This document shows, piece after piece, positions 1-7,567 of a DNA stretch of 64,000 nt. The notes below the pieces were generated by a model that ran no database searches, had not been told where the DNA came from, and saw only the letters and a program-made list of their open reading frames with translations. Origin of the DNA: Crateriforma conspicua (GTDB taxonomy: Bacteria > Planctomycetota > Planctomycetia > Pirellulales > Pirellulaceae); contig NZ_CP036319.1 of the NCBI RefSeq assembly GCF_007752935.1, forward strand, positions 4,154,001 through 4,218,000, written 5' to 3'. Both the position numbers and the translations under genes were made by a program. Each line of letters opens with the position of its first letter. Position 1 is the stretch's first letter.

Positions 1-101
1 TCGTTGGTTCCGCTGGAATCTTTCTGGGCCTGAGCAGCGGCGAGCGCTCCCAGAAGAATCGTGGTGGCACCGGCAGCAATCTGAACGCCAAAGCGTTTCA
101 T
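1..101 (-). CDS. Partial exported protein (N-terminus only)
   Basis: An open frame enters from the left edge and begins at the ATG at 101. The first residues read MKRFGVQIAAG, followed by a hydrophobic alanine/leucine stretch ending in AAAQAQ, which looks like a Sec signal peptide with a cleavage site near residue 25. A purine-rich AAAGGA lies about 9 nt upstream of this ATG. A second in-frame ATG at 110 directly abuts that motif, so 101 is the better start. The rest of the protein is outside the window and its function cannot be inferred. Confidence 0.6.
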   Translation of the reverse strand, partial: MKRFGVQIAAGATTILLGALAAAQAQKDSSGTN

Positions 102-155
102 CGTTCGCATTCCTTTGCGAGGGTTCGTGGTCCTGCGGAGTTTCCCGTACCAAAT

Positions 156-1976
156 TTAGGACTTGAGCGAAAAGGTCAAAAGATCGACAAGTTTCTTGTC
201 GCCCGCCGCCGTTCGCTCGGCTCGCTTCAGATTTGCCAGGGTTTTCCAGGCCGGATGGGTACTGGTGGGACGGTGCTCGTGGGCCAAATCCAAGATCTGG
301 GCGATCGAGATTTTTTCCGCCGGCTTGGCCAACGTCAGCGCCATGTCTTCGCCCGCGCCGCCGCTGACGTGTCGCAGCATGCCGCCTTCGACCAGCCACT
401 GTTCCAACTCGCGGACCACTCGACTGGACAAACCCAGCCGATCCGCCAACTCTTGTCGCCCGACGACACGTCCGTCCTGAAACGCCGCAGCGACCTCCGT
501 CATGATCGGCAGCATCCAATCCGGATCACCGGCGGGTAATTCATCCCGTTCCCGATCATCACGGCTTAGCGGCCGACCGTTCAGCATCTGCAGCGTGTAG
601 GTCAGGATCAGCCCGAACAAGACGATCAGCCACGTGACATAGATCCAAAACAGGAACAACGGAATCAGCCCCAGCGATCCATACAGTGCCGAATAGGGAA
701 CCGCTTTGGCGACATAAACCCGAAAGCCGAACTTGGCCGCTTCCCACATCAATGCACTGACTGCCGCTCCGGCCGCCGCCGCTCGGACCGAAACATGGGT
801 GTTGGGCATCAATGCGTACAGCAAGAACATCAACACCCAACTGGCCAGCATCGACAACAAGTGATTCAACACCACCGCGGCCATGCCCGCACTGCCGCCG
901 ACCCAATCGACGTTGCCCACCCACGCGATCAATTGGCCCGATAAATACAGGCTCATCGCCAACAGTCCGCTGCCCAACGTGATGATCGACCAATGGATCG
1001 CCACGCGGATGTGGATCGGACGCTTGCTGGGTGCGTCGTAGATGCGATTGAACAAGTGTTCGACCGAATCAGCCAACGCGATGGCCGCATAGACAAACAA
1101 CAACAAACCGAACACACCGACCGAAGCGAAATCGACGGTCGCGATCTTGCTGGTCACTTCGTGAAGCGTCTTGCGAATGCTGGCACGTGTTCGCAGCGCT
1201 GTTTCACGCTCGTCGGTTTTGTCCGCGGGATCCGATTCGTCCTCCACCGCTTCGTCGTTTCCGGTGGAATCATTGGACGCACCAGGCTCGGTCGCAACGA
1301 TGTCCGTCGGAAGGGTGGCTACGTCGCCAGCGCCCGATATCGGCCTGGACTGGTCGTCGGACTGGGCCACAAGCGGATCGTCTGGAACATCATCGTCGCC
1401 AGGTGCTTCGTCCGAACCCGATTCGTCGTCATCGCCTTTGGCCGCGGATTCGCCATCAATCAAGTCGGACTTGGGAGGCAACTGGACGTCATCGGCAACC
1501 GTGGCTGCTGGATCGATCGGATCGTCCGTCGGATCGACGTCGACCAATTCCCTGGCGGGCAGCAACGTGGCGTCAACGGTTTCCTGATCGGCAGCTTCCT
1601 GATCGTCGTTTTTCTGACGATCCGATTCTTGGACGTCGACGTCGGAATCCGCGTCGCCAGCCGGTCGCTGGATATAGTCTTCCGGAATTTCGGGGACGCC
1701 GAAGAACGAGTACAGCTGATTCTCGACGCGGTTCTGGACGTCTTCCAAACCGCCAAAGACGCGGAACATGACCAACCCCAGCACAACGACCGGGATCAAC
1801 GAAAAAATCGTGCGGTACGTCAGCTCCGCCGCCATGCCTTCGGCGCGGTGCCGATTCAATTGTCGGCCGCAGTGGATCGCCAGATCCCACGCATAGCGGA
1901 CCTGGTGCTGGCCACGAGTCAGCTGTTCGCGGGGCCGTCGCACCGCATCAAGCAGATAGTTCCAGTATTCAGACAA
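156..1976 (-). CDS. YihY/BrkB-family inner membrane protein with long acidic insert
   Basis: The N-terminal part (RAEGMAAELTYRTIFSLIPVVV, around residues 44-66) and the C-terminal set of membrane segments (about residues 270-460) match the YihY/virulence factor BrkB family, multi-pass inner membrane proteins once mis-named RNase BN. Transported substrate and role are not established for the family. Between the first membrane segment and the rest is an insert of roughly 160 residues (about 103-265). It is dominated by Asp, Glu, Ser, Thr and Pro and looks disordered. The cytoplasmic C-terminal tail (about 470-606) resembles a winged-helix-like extension (QELADRLGLSSRVVRELEQWLVEGG) often seen in this family. 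At 606 aa it is roughly twice the size of simple YihY proteins. Family assignment is secure; the role of the insert is unknown. Confidence 0.85.
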   Translation of the reverse strand: MSEYWNYLLDAVRRPREQLTRGQHQVRYAWDLAIHCGRQLNRHRAEGMAAELTYRTIFSLIPVVVLGLVMFRVFGGLEDVQNRVENQLYSFFGVPEIPEDYIQRPAGDADSDVDVQESDRQKNDDQEAADQETVDATLLPARELVDVDPTDDPIDPAATVADDVQLPPKSDLIDGESAAKGDDDESGSDEAPGDDDVPDDPLVAQSDDQSRPISGAGDVATLPTDIVATEPGASNDSTGNDEAVEDESDPADKTDERETALRTRASIRKTLHEVTSKIATVDFASVGVFGLLLFVYAAIALADSVEHLFNRIYDAPSKRPIHIRVAIHWSIITLGSGLLAMSLYLSGQLIAWVGNVDWVGGSAGMAAVVLNHLLSMLASWVLMFLLYALMPNTHVSVRAAAAGAAVSALMWEAAKFGFRVYVAKAVPYSALYGSLGLIPLFLFWIYVTWLIVLFGLILTYTLQMLNGRPLSRDDRERDELPAGDPDWMLPIMTEVAAAFQDGRVVGRQELADRLGLSSRVVRELEQWLVEGGMLRHVSGGAGEDMALTLAKPAEKISIAQILDLAHEHRPTSTHPAWKTLANLKRAERTAAGDKKLVDLLTFSLKS

Positions 1977-2148
1977 TTCGCTGGGCCAGAATCGGGAAGG
2001 TCACGGGCCGATACCGAAACACCCACGACAGATCAGTCGCAGGGAGGTTTCGGATGCGTCGATGGCATGGTTGCGGCGCCGTAAAGATAGATTACCCCGC
2101 CCGTTTCGTCGCCGAGTCGTTTCGCATGAACCCCGACTGAAAACCCGT

Positions 2149-2634
2149 TCAGGCGGCGCGACGTTCCGAATGATCGTCCTGGACCGACTGGTCGGATTGA
2201 TCCGGCGTCTGAGCCTGGCCGGTAGCGGCCGCGTCAGGCTCAGCCGAGTCCGCCGTCGACATCGCCAGCAGCTTCAGTTCCATGGCCGGCTCGGTCGTCG
2301 CTTCGAAGCTGGCGGCCCAGTGGTCGATGTCTTCCGGTGTCCAGGTTTCCAAACGCATTGCGGTGTCGGCCGAAGTGATTTTCACCTGGTCTTCTTCCAT
2401 GAACCAAACCGCGACCCAATCGGCGTACGCCAAGCGCCGGCCACAAAAGAACCCTTCACGGATCACCATCGATTCAGCGAACCGAATCACGCCGCCCCCC
2501 GGCCCGGTCGCGGACGGGTCACCCGACGTTGTGCTTTCATCGGGCCGGCGAACCGATCCTGGCGCGTCAGGCTGTTGACGGATCCACGCCGTTAGGGCGT
2601 TGCGGATCATTGCCAGTCGTTGTGAATTGGTCAT
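2149..2634 (-). CDS. Hypothetical protein, about 161 aa
   Basis: The frame is open from about 2802, but the most natural start is the ATG at 2634 (MTNSQRLAMIRNALTAWI); the upstream part is low-complexity arginine-rich sequence typical of non-coding frame. The product is soluble, with no signal peptide or membrane segment. It has a Pro/Gly-rich linker around residues 25-55 and an acidic C-terminal tail rich in Gln, Asp and Ser. The conserved-looking centre (FAESMVIREGFFCGRRLAYADW) gives no recognised family. No clear Shine-Dalgarno sequence is visible, so the start is a judgement. Confidence 0.5.
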   Translation of the reverse strand: MTNSQRLAMIRNALTAWIRQQPDAPGSVRRPDESTTSGDPSATGPGGGVIRFAESMVIREGFFCGRRLAYADWVAVWFMEEDQVKITSADTAMRLETWTPEDIDHWAASFEATTEPAMELKLLAMSTADSAEPDAAATGQAQTPDQSDQSVQDDHSERRAA

Positions 2635-3000
2635 GCGATTGATCGCGAAAGATTGCCAAAGTGGATCGTCGGCGAACCGTCGGTGGCACCATTGACGGTG
2701 CACGGCCGTTGAACGGCGGCGAGCCGTGCCGGATTCCGGCGAGCCGCGCCCAGATCGGGCGTGCGATGCCATTTCCCGGGAGGTGCCGAACTCCTTCGCC
2801 AAGTGCTAAATTCGGATCTCGGCGGCCCGCATGTCCGGTTCATCTGGCAGGACAGTCACGTTGTCTCCAGATTGCCCAAAATGCCAATCGGGCGGCGATG
2901 CGATGCCCTCGATGCAATCCCTGCGAAACCGAATCGCTGTCACCGCCGCCAATTCACCCACTCGACGAAGCTCTCTTTTCCCCACCGAAGGCCTTTGGCA
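2635..3000. other. Intergenic region before hpt
   Basis: This 366-bp stretch separates a minus-strand hypothetical from the plus-strand hpt operon and should carry divergent promoters. Overlapping open frames are present, but their Arg/Pro/Cys-rich translations look non-coding. I could not pick a convincing promoter or a structured RNA. Confidence 0.4.
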
Positions 3001-3543
3001 ATGCGCATCTTGTTGGACGAAGACCAGCTGAAGCAGGGCGTGGAAGACTTGGCATCACGGATCGACCGTGACTATGGCCGTTCGGCGCTGACGGTCGTCG
3101 CGGTGATGACCGGATCGCTGGTCTTGTTCGCTGATCTGATCCGCCGTTTGTCGATGCCCCAGCGGGTCGGCGTGATCCAGGCGTCCAGTTATCGCGGCGG
3201 CACCCAGTCGGGCGACTTGCACGTCGATTCGGGCATGTTGATTGATGTGGCTGACCGCGACGTGTTGCTGGTCGATGACATCTTTGACACCGGCAAGACG
3301 CTGGATCGCCTGTGCGGCGTGATGCAAGAAATGGGGGCCCGTTCGGTCCGTACGGCGGTGCTGCTGCACAAGCAACGGGAACACATCACGTCGCTGCGTC
3401 CGGATTATGTGGCGTTTCAAATCCCCGACGAATTCGTCGTCGGATACGGGCTGGATTATCTGGACATGTACCGCAACCTGCCTTACCTGGCGGTCTTGGA
3501 ACCGGAGGAGATTGAAGCGACCGCGGCGGAAGCGAAATCGTGA
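3001..3543 (+). CDS. hpt: Hypoxanthine phosphoribosyltransferase
   Basis: The protein (180 aa) is a type I phosphoribosyltransferase that salvages hypoxanthine/guanine to IMP/GMP using PRPP. The PRPP-binding loop is clear as VLLVDDIFDTGKTL (around residues 90-103), with two acidic residues followed by the DTGKT phosphate-binding loop. The flexible-loop region SSYRGGTQSGDL (about residues 62-73) and the C-terminal purine-binding segment (VAFQIPDEFVVGYGLDY) also match the HPRT family. The ATG at 3001 (MRILLDEDQ) gives the usual family length; the open frame extends further upstream without family resemblance. The stop codon overlaps the GTG start of the next gene by 4 bp, so the two are translationally coupled. 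Confidence 0.93.
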   Translation: MRILLDEDQLKQGVEDLASRIDRDYGRSALTVVAVMTGSLVLFADLIRRLSMPQRVGVIQASSYRGGTQSGDLHVDSGMLIDVADRDVLLVDDIFDTGKTLDRLCGVMQEMGARSVRTAVLLHKQREHITSLRPDYVAFQIPDEFVVGYGLDYLDMYRNLPYLAVLEPEEIEATAAEAKS

Positions 3544-4958
3544 ACCGACCGATCCGGATCCTGTTGATGGGCCGGCATTTCTGGCCCCATGGGTCACACG
3601 ACAGCGCAATGGCGCTGTTGCGTTTGGCGTCCGGTCTGGCGCGACAAGGGATCCACGTGGAAGTCGTCACGCCCAAGCACTCGACGTCATGGACCCCGCG
3701 ATGCCGCTGGGATCGTTTTTCGGTGCATCGCCCCGTGACGTTGCCCCGCCGCGACTGGGGATACGCCCGATACACCCGCCAACTGTCATCGTGGATCACC
3801 CAGCACGGCAGCCACTTTGACGCCATCGTGGTCGATTCAATGCGTGAAGAAGCCAGCGCGGGCGTCGACGCAGCGTCCGCACTGCAAATCCCCTGCATCG
3901 TCACCGATGCGGGATCCGATTGGAACGCCGACCACCAATGGGCGACCCGTTCACGATGGAATCAAAAAGTCTATCGCTCGGCGATGCAAGCCGATCGCAT
4001 CCTGGCCCCCACGGCCGATTCCCATCGTCGGCTGATCGTCGACGGTTGCCCCGCCGACGCCATCGTCCGTCGTGCCGCCGGATTCACTTCGTTGTGTCCT
4101 GCCAACGCAGTTCGCCGCCGCGAAGCACGCACTTCACTGGGGCTGGCCAACCTGGACATGGCCGCGGATCCCGACGTACCGGTCGCCTTGTGCATCGGAT
4201 CGATGACCCATCACAGCGGAATGCTCTTGGCCGTGGAAAACGCTTTCTGGATGATCGGACGTTACCCTCGCATGCGTTTGTGGATGATCGGCGATGGTCC
4301 GGCTCGTGACTTGATGCACCAAGACTTGAAGGCCAACGGTGTCCGACATGCGGTTGCCATGCCCGGGTCGTTTGCCTGCTTGGATGACGTATTCGCGGCC
4401 GCCGATTTGTACTTGCAGTTGGACTCACAAGGCGGCGACTACTTTTTGCCGATGGCCGTTTCTCATGCGATGCCGATGGTCGTCTGTGATTCGACCGACA
4501 ATCGCCAGCGACTGGGCGTTGCACCGGAGATCCACGCGGTGACCGCGTCCGGTATCCCCGACGATACGGATCAAGAATCGATTGCCTGGTTTGCAAGTAC
4601 CGAATCGCAGAAGCCGTTTCGACAAGCCTTCAAACAACAGATGAATCGAATCGTCGCGTCGCTATCCCCCGACAAAGAATCGGCCGTTTCGGATCGCCGG
4701 AACGATGCGGGTGGACACGTTTCCGATGGTCGCGATTGGTATCGACAAATCATCCGCCGACATCCTTACCAAGCGGTCGTCGATCAAGTCGCAGATTTGG
4801 CTGGTCAATTGTGTGCCGATCGGACCGGCAGGTCGTCGGCGTCCGCACCGACGCCGCAACAACGCTCGACCGGCGCCGACGTGGAATCACGCCGCGACGG
4901 GCCCAACGGAAACTCCGGCGGGACGGTCACATCGGGATCAGGAGACGTCACCCGATGA
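3540..4958 (+). CDS. Glycosyltransferase, GT4-like
   Basis: The 472-aa product looks like a GT-B fold glycosyltransferase. The N-terminal domain begins RILLMGRHFWPHGSHDSAM and contains the Rossmann-like VEVVTP. The C-terminal half has the sugar-nucleotide-binding pattern seen in GT4 enzymes: a strand near VALCIGSM, RMWMIGDGPARDLM-type sequence (MRLWMIGDGPARD), then DVFAAADLYLQL and MPMVV. It starts with GTG at 3540, inside the end of hpt, and its TGA overlaps the ATG of the next gene by 4 bp. The last ~60 residues are Ser/Thr/Gly-rich and probably disordered. Donor and acceptor sugars cannot be read from sequence. Its partner downstream suggests a role in cell-surface glycan synthesis. Confidence 0.75.
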   Translation: MNRPIRILLMGRHFWPHGSHDSAMALLRLASGLARQGIHVEVVTPKHSTSWTPRCRWDRFSVHRPVTLPRRDWGYARYTRQLSSWITQHGSHFDAIVVDSMREEASAGVDAASALQIPCIVTDAGSDWNADHQWATRSRWNQKVYRSAMQADRILAPTADSHRRLIVDGCPADAIVRRAAGFTSLCPANAVRRREARTSLGLANLDMAADPDVPVALCIGSMTHHSGMLLAVENAFWMIGRYPRMRLWMIGDGPARDLMHQDLKANGVRHAVAMPGSFACLDDVFAAADLYLQLDSQGGDYFLPMAVSHAMPMVVCDSTDNRQRLGVAPEIHAVTASGIPDDTDQESIAWFASTESQKPFRQAFKQQMNRIVASLSPDKESAVSDRRNDAGGHVSDGRDWYRQIIRRHPYQAVVDQVADLAGQLCADRTGRSSASAPTPQQRSTGADVESRRDGPNGNSGGTVTSGSGDVTR

Positions 4959-6106
4959 ACGCCAGTCATAGCGAAAAGCGTCGAATCCGCGTCGCCCTGA
5001 TCATTCCCACGATGGACCGTGGCGGCGCCGAAAAGCAATTGTGCTTACTGGCATCGGGGCTGGACCATGATGCTTTTGATGTGCATGTGTTTTTGCTGAC
5101 CCGCGGTGGTCCACGACTGGCCGATCTGCAGGACGCCGGGATTCCCGTGACGCTGATCGGCAAACGATTCAAAGCGGACCCGACGGCTCTTTGGCGACTG
5201 AAAAAGGCGCTGCAAGCATTCCGGCCCGACGTGGCCCACACATGGATCTTTGCCGCCAACAGCTTCGGTCGCGCCGCGGCCATCCTGGCCGGCGTCCCGT
5301 CGATTGTGGCCAGCGAACGTTGCGTCGATCCGTGGAAAGGCTGGCGTCACTTGGCGATCGATCGCGTGCTTGCCAAACGGTCCGATGCGATCACCACCAA
5401 CAGCCAAGGCGTCGTGGACTTTTACGCCGGCCACGCCATCGATGCCAATAAGTTCGTCGTCATTCCCAACGGCATCCCGCCTCGCCACGTCGACGACATC
5501 AGCCGCGACGAAGCATTGGATCGTCTGGGAATCGATCCCAGCCGCCGGTTGATCTTGGCCGTCGGACGTCTGTGGCCGCAAAAGCGTTACCGCGATTTGA
5601 TTTGGGCCGCCGAACTGGTCGCCACCGTCCGCGAAGACACCACACTGGTGATCATCGGTGATGGTCCGCAACGTGGGGAATTGTTACGGCATCGCGATGC
5701 CGTCACGCGCCCGGATCGCGTCTGGTTTGCCGGTCAACACGACGACGTCGCCCAGTTGCTGCCGCACGCCGATGTGTTTTGGATCGCCAGCGAATACGAA
5801 GGCCAAAGCAACGCGGTGATCGAAGCGATGCAAGCGGGCGTTCCCGTGGTGGCATCCAACATCCCGGGCAACGTCGACTTGGTCGTGCACGGTGAAACCG
5901 GTTGGCTGGTCAAGCTGGGCGACACCGCCGACTTTGCACGCCAAACGCTGGCCTTGCTGGACGATTCCCAGGAAGCCGAACGTTTGGGCGCCGCCGGCCG
6001 GCAACGGATTGAACAGGAATTTACGGTTGAATCGATGGTCCGGCGCCACGCCGATCTGTACCGCCGACTGTGCGTCGGGAAAGCCGGTCCGACGGTTCCT
6101 GCCTAG
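4955..6106 (+). CDS. Glycosyltransferase, GT4 family
   Basis: This 383-aa protein is a clear GT4 family retaining glycosyltransferase. It starts RVALIIPTMDRGGAEKQL (the usual glycine-rich N-terminal loop) and contains VVIPNGI (about residues 168-174), LILAVGRLWPQKRYRDLI, LVIIGDGPQRGEL, and the catalytic-region motif FWIASEYEGQSNAVIEAMQAGVPVVAS, whose ExxxxxxxE spacing is typical of GT4. The ATG at 4955 overlaps the previous stop and has an AGGAGA about 10 nt upstream, which fixes the start. It is the third gene of an hpt-GT-GT operon. A likely role is transfer of a hexose in surface polysaccharide or glycolipid assembly. Confidence 0.88.
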   Translation: MNASHSEKRRIRVALIIPTMDRGGAEKQLCLLASGLDHDAFDVHVFLLTRGGPRLADLQDAGIPVTLIGKRFKADPTALWRLKKALQAFRPDVAHTWIFAANSFGRAAAILAGVPSIVASERCVDPWKGWRHLAIDRVLAKRSDAITTNSQGVVDFYAGHAIDANKFVVIPNGIPPRHVDDISRDEALDRLGIDPSRRLILAVGRLWPQKRYRDLIWAAELVATVREDTTLVIIGDGPQRGELLRHRDAVTRPDRVWFAGQHDDVAQLLPHADVFWIASEYEGQSNAVIEAMQAGVPVVASNIPGNVDLVVHGETGWLVKLGDTADFARQTLALLDDSQEAERLGAAGRQRIEQEFTVESMVRRHADLYRRLCVGKAGPTVPA

Positions 6107-6203
6107 CGCTGTTCACGCAACTGCGGAAATGCGTCGTCGGCAAAGTTTCGCTCAACCGCCCAAAGCCCACGCGACACTGATAAACAGTTCGGCTTGTAAC
6201 AAT

Positions 6204-6230
6204 CGGGGCAGGATCGGGCCCCTGATTTTT
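6204..6230 (+). terminator. Probable rho-independent terminator of the hpt operon
   Basis: A short GC stem (GGGGC pairing with GCCCC, loop of eight bases) is followed by TGATTTTT, about 100 bp after the glycosyltransferase stop codon. Confidence 0.5.
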
Positions 6231-6431
6231 CGTCTCCGTGCCCACTTTGGCTCAAAAGACGATTGAGAAAGACCGGCGAACGGATAGCTTGGTTAGCGGT
6301 CGCCAGGGGGTCAAAGGACGCGGCGACCGGGCGTAATACCAGCGACCGGACCGGTCGACGCCCCGACGAGTATTCCGTCCCGATGCTGCCAAGAAAGCCG
6401 AATCGGGATCCAGACCTGGGCCATTGCACTG
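6231..6431. other. Intergenic region
   Basis: With the terminator, the gap between the glycosyltransferase operon and the next gene is about 325 bp. The remaining part is GC-rich with several short CGACCGG-type repeats around 6320-6360; no gene, RNA or recognisable promoter was identified. Confidence 0.4.
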
Positions 6432-6992
6432 ATGGATATGAGCGAAACCAGCCGATCGAGCCTCGACGAAGTCGATCTGCTTATGGACAACGCCCGATTG
6501 CGTGACGAACTTGAACCGTACCGCGACGATTCGATCGACGACCCGACGACCCGGCGGATGCCGCTGGTCAAGGAAAACGAGTATTTGGCGTCGATGCTGG
6601 CATGGGAACGAGCCCCCGCAATGCCGATCGCCCAGTGGTTTCACCCGCCATTGGAATTGCCATCGGCCGAATCGCTTGACGATGAACGTCTGTCGCAAAA
6701 GTTGACCGAAACGATCCGTCGTCTTTTTTCACAACACATCGTTCTTCGATACACCGACCACCTTAGTGACCGTGATCTTTATCGCGTTATTCGCCACGAC
6801 ATTCTTCCGTGCTGCGAGAAGAAGGTCGACCTGCCCGGCAAATATCTAGAGTGGCGGTGTATCGAAGACAACGAAACTTGGCTGCGGTTTTACGCCACCG
6901 CCGTGGAGCGTCGCCGGTTCCAAGAAGAACACGACGCGGACCTGCCCAGCGCCGAAACCCCGCGTTATCGCCGCGATCTGCCTGGCACCTGA
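6432..6992 (+). CDS. Hypothetical protein, about 186 aa
   Basis: The product is soluble and charged, with no signal peptide. An N-terminal helical part (EVDLLMDNARLRDELEPYRDD) precedes a segment with a well-conserved appearance (VKENEYLASMLAWERAPAMPIAQWFHPPLELP) and a C-terminal part rich in aromatic and basic residues, including CCEKKVDLPGKYLEWRCIED. Codon use fits neighbouring genes. I do not recognise a named domain. An alternative start is the second Met (MSETSRSS) at 6438. It stands alone between the glycosyltransferase operon and rpmJ. Confidence 0.65.
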   Translation: MDMSETSRSSLDEVDLLMDNARLRDELEPYRDDSIDDPTTRRMPLVKENEYLASMLAWERAPAMPIAQWFHPPLELPSAESLDDERLSQKLTETIRRLFSQHIVLRYTDHLSDRDLYRVIRHDILPCCEKKVDLPGKYLEWRCIEDNETWLRFYATAVERRRFQEEHDADLPSAETPRYRRDLPGT

Positions 6993-7226
6993 TGCCTCGG
7001 CCCTGAACCGAGCCCGAGAACAAGATCTCCGGTTCAATCTCCCACCGGGTGTGTCGCGTCAAAACACGCTGGCAAAACGGATCGGCCCGCAACCGCCGCC
7101 GATCGTGGCTCCGAATTTCCATCAACCTCCCTCCGGGAGGGTCCAGCCACGGCGAGGTCAGGGCGTCGCTTTGACTGCCCAGGACCTCACGAAAACCGAA
7201 AAAACGCGGCCCAAGACGATCTGGCG

Positions 7227-7254
7227 TTGATGTTTCGCCCCATCCCGGTATACT
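7227..7254 (+). promoter_or_regulatory. Sigma-70-type promoter for the bL36 gene
   Basis: TTGATG at 7227-7232 and TATACT at 7249-7254 are separated by 16 bp, a good match to a housekeeping -35/-10 pair. Transcription would start near 7261, leaving a leader of about 42 nt before the bL36 ATG. The rest of the 310-bp gap (6993-7302) shows no gene. Confidence 0.6.
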
Positions 7255-7302
7255 CTGCCGCTTCAAATTAGAACCTTTCTAAAAGACGCCCGAGGCCACA
7301 CG

Positions 7303-7455
7303 ATGAAAGTTGTCAGCAGCATCGGCGCCCTGAAATACCGCCACCCGGATTGCCAGGTGGTCAAGCGACGCGGGCGCATCTACGTGATTTGCAAAAGCAA
7401 TCCGAAATTCAAAGTCCGCCAAGGCGGCGCAAAGATCAAAAAGGCTCGCCGCTAA
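7303..7455 (+). CDS. rpmJ: 50S ribosomal protein bL36 (zinc-site-deficient type)
   Basis: This 50-aa protein reads [18 protein letters not shown] and continues with the family core [23 protein letters not shown]. It is a bL36 protein of the large ribosomal subunit. In canonical zinc-binding bL36 the ligands are C-x2-C, a later C and a final H. Here the first Cys is replaced (HPDC) and the final His is Phe (NPKFK), so this is the C-minus type that does not bind zinc in the usual way. A GAGG lies about 7 nt before the ATG. The gene is monocistronic, with its own promoter upstream and terminator downstream, and is not embedded in a ribosomal protein operon. The C-terminal tail ([10 protein letters not shown]) is longer than in most family members. 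Confidence 0.93.
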   Translation: MKVVSSIGALKYRHPDCQVVKRRGRIYVICKSNPKFKVRQGGAKIKKARR

Positions 7456-7489
7456 CCCGGCTTGACCTGACGCACAAAGAACACAACGT

Positions 7490-7522
7490 GGCCGCGCGAC
7501 TGGATCGCTGCGGCCCGTTTTT
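7490..7522 (+). terminator. Rho-independent terminator of rpmJ
   Basis: GGCCGC at 7490-7495 pairs with GCGGCC at 7510-7515 and is followed by CGTTTTTA, 35 bp after the bL36 stop codon. Confidence 0.65.
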
Positions 7523-7567
7523 ATGCGCCCAACGCGAGGATTTCTCGCCGCCGCCGCGGCGGGTCGC

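Noticed and set aside
993-2084. Long plus-strand open frame (363 aa) opposite the YihY gene
   Set aside because: Its translation is Arg/Val/Gly-rich without family features and it is fully antisense to a well-supported gene.
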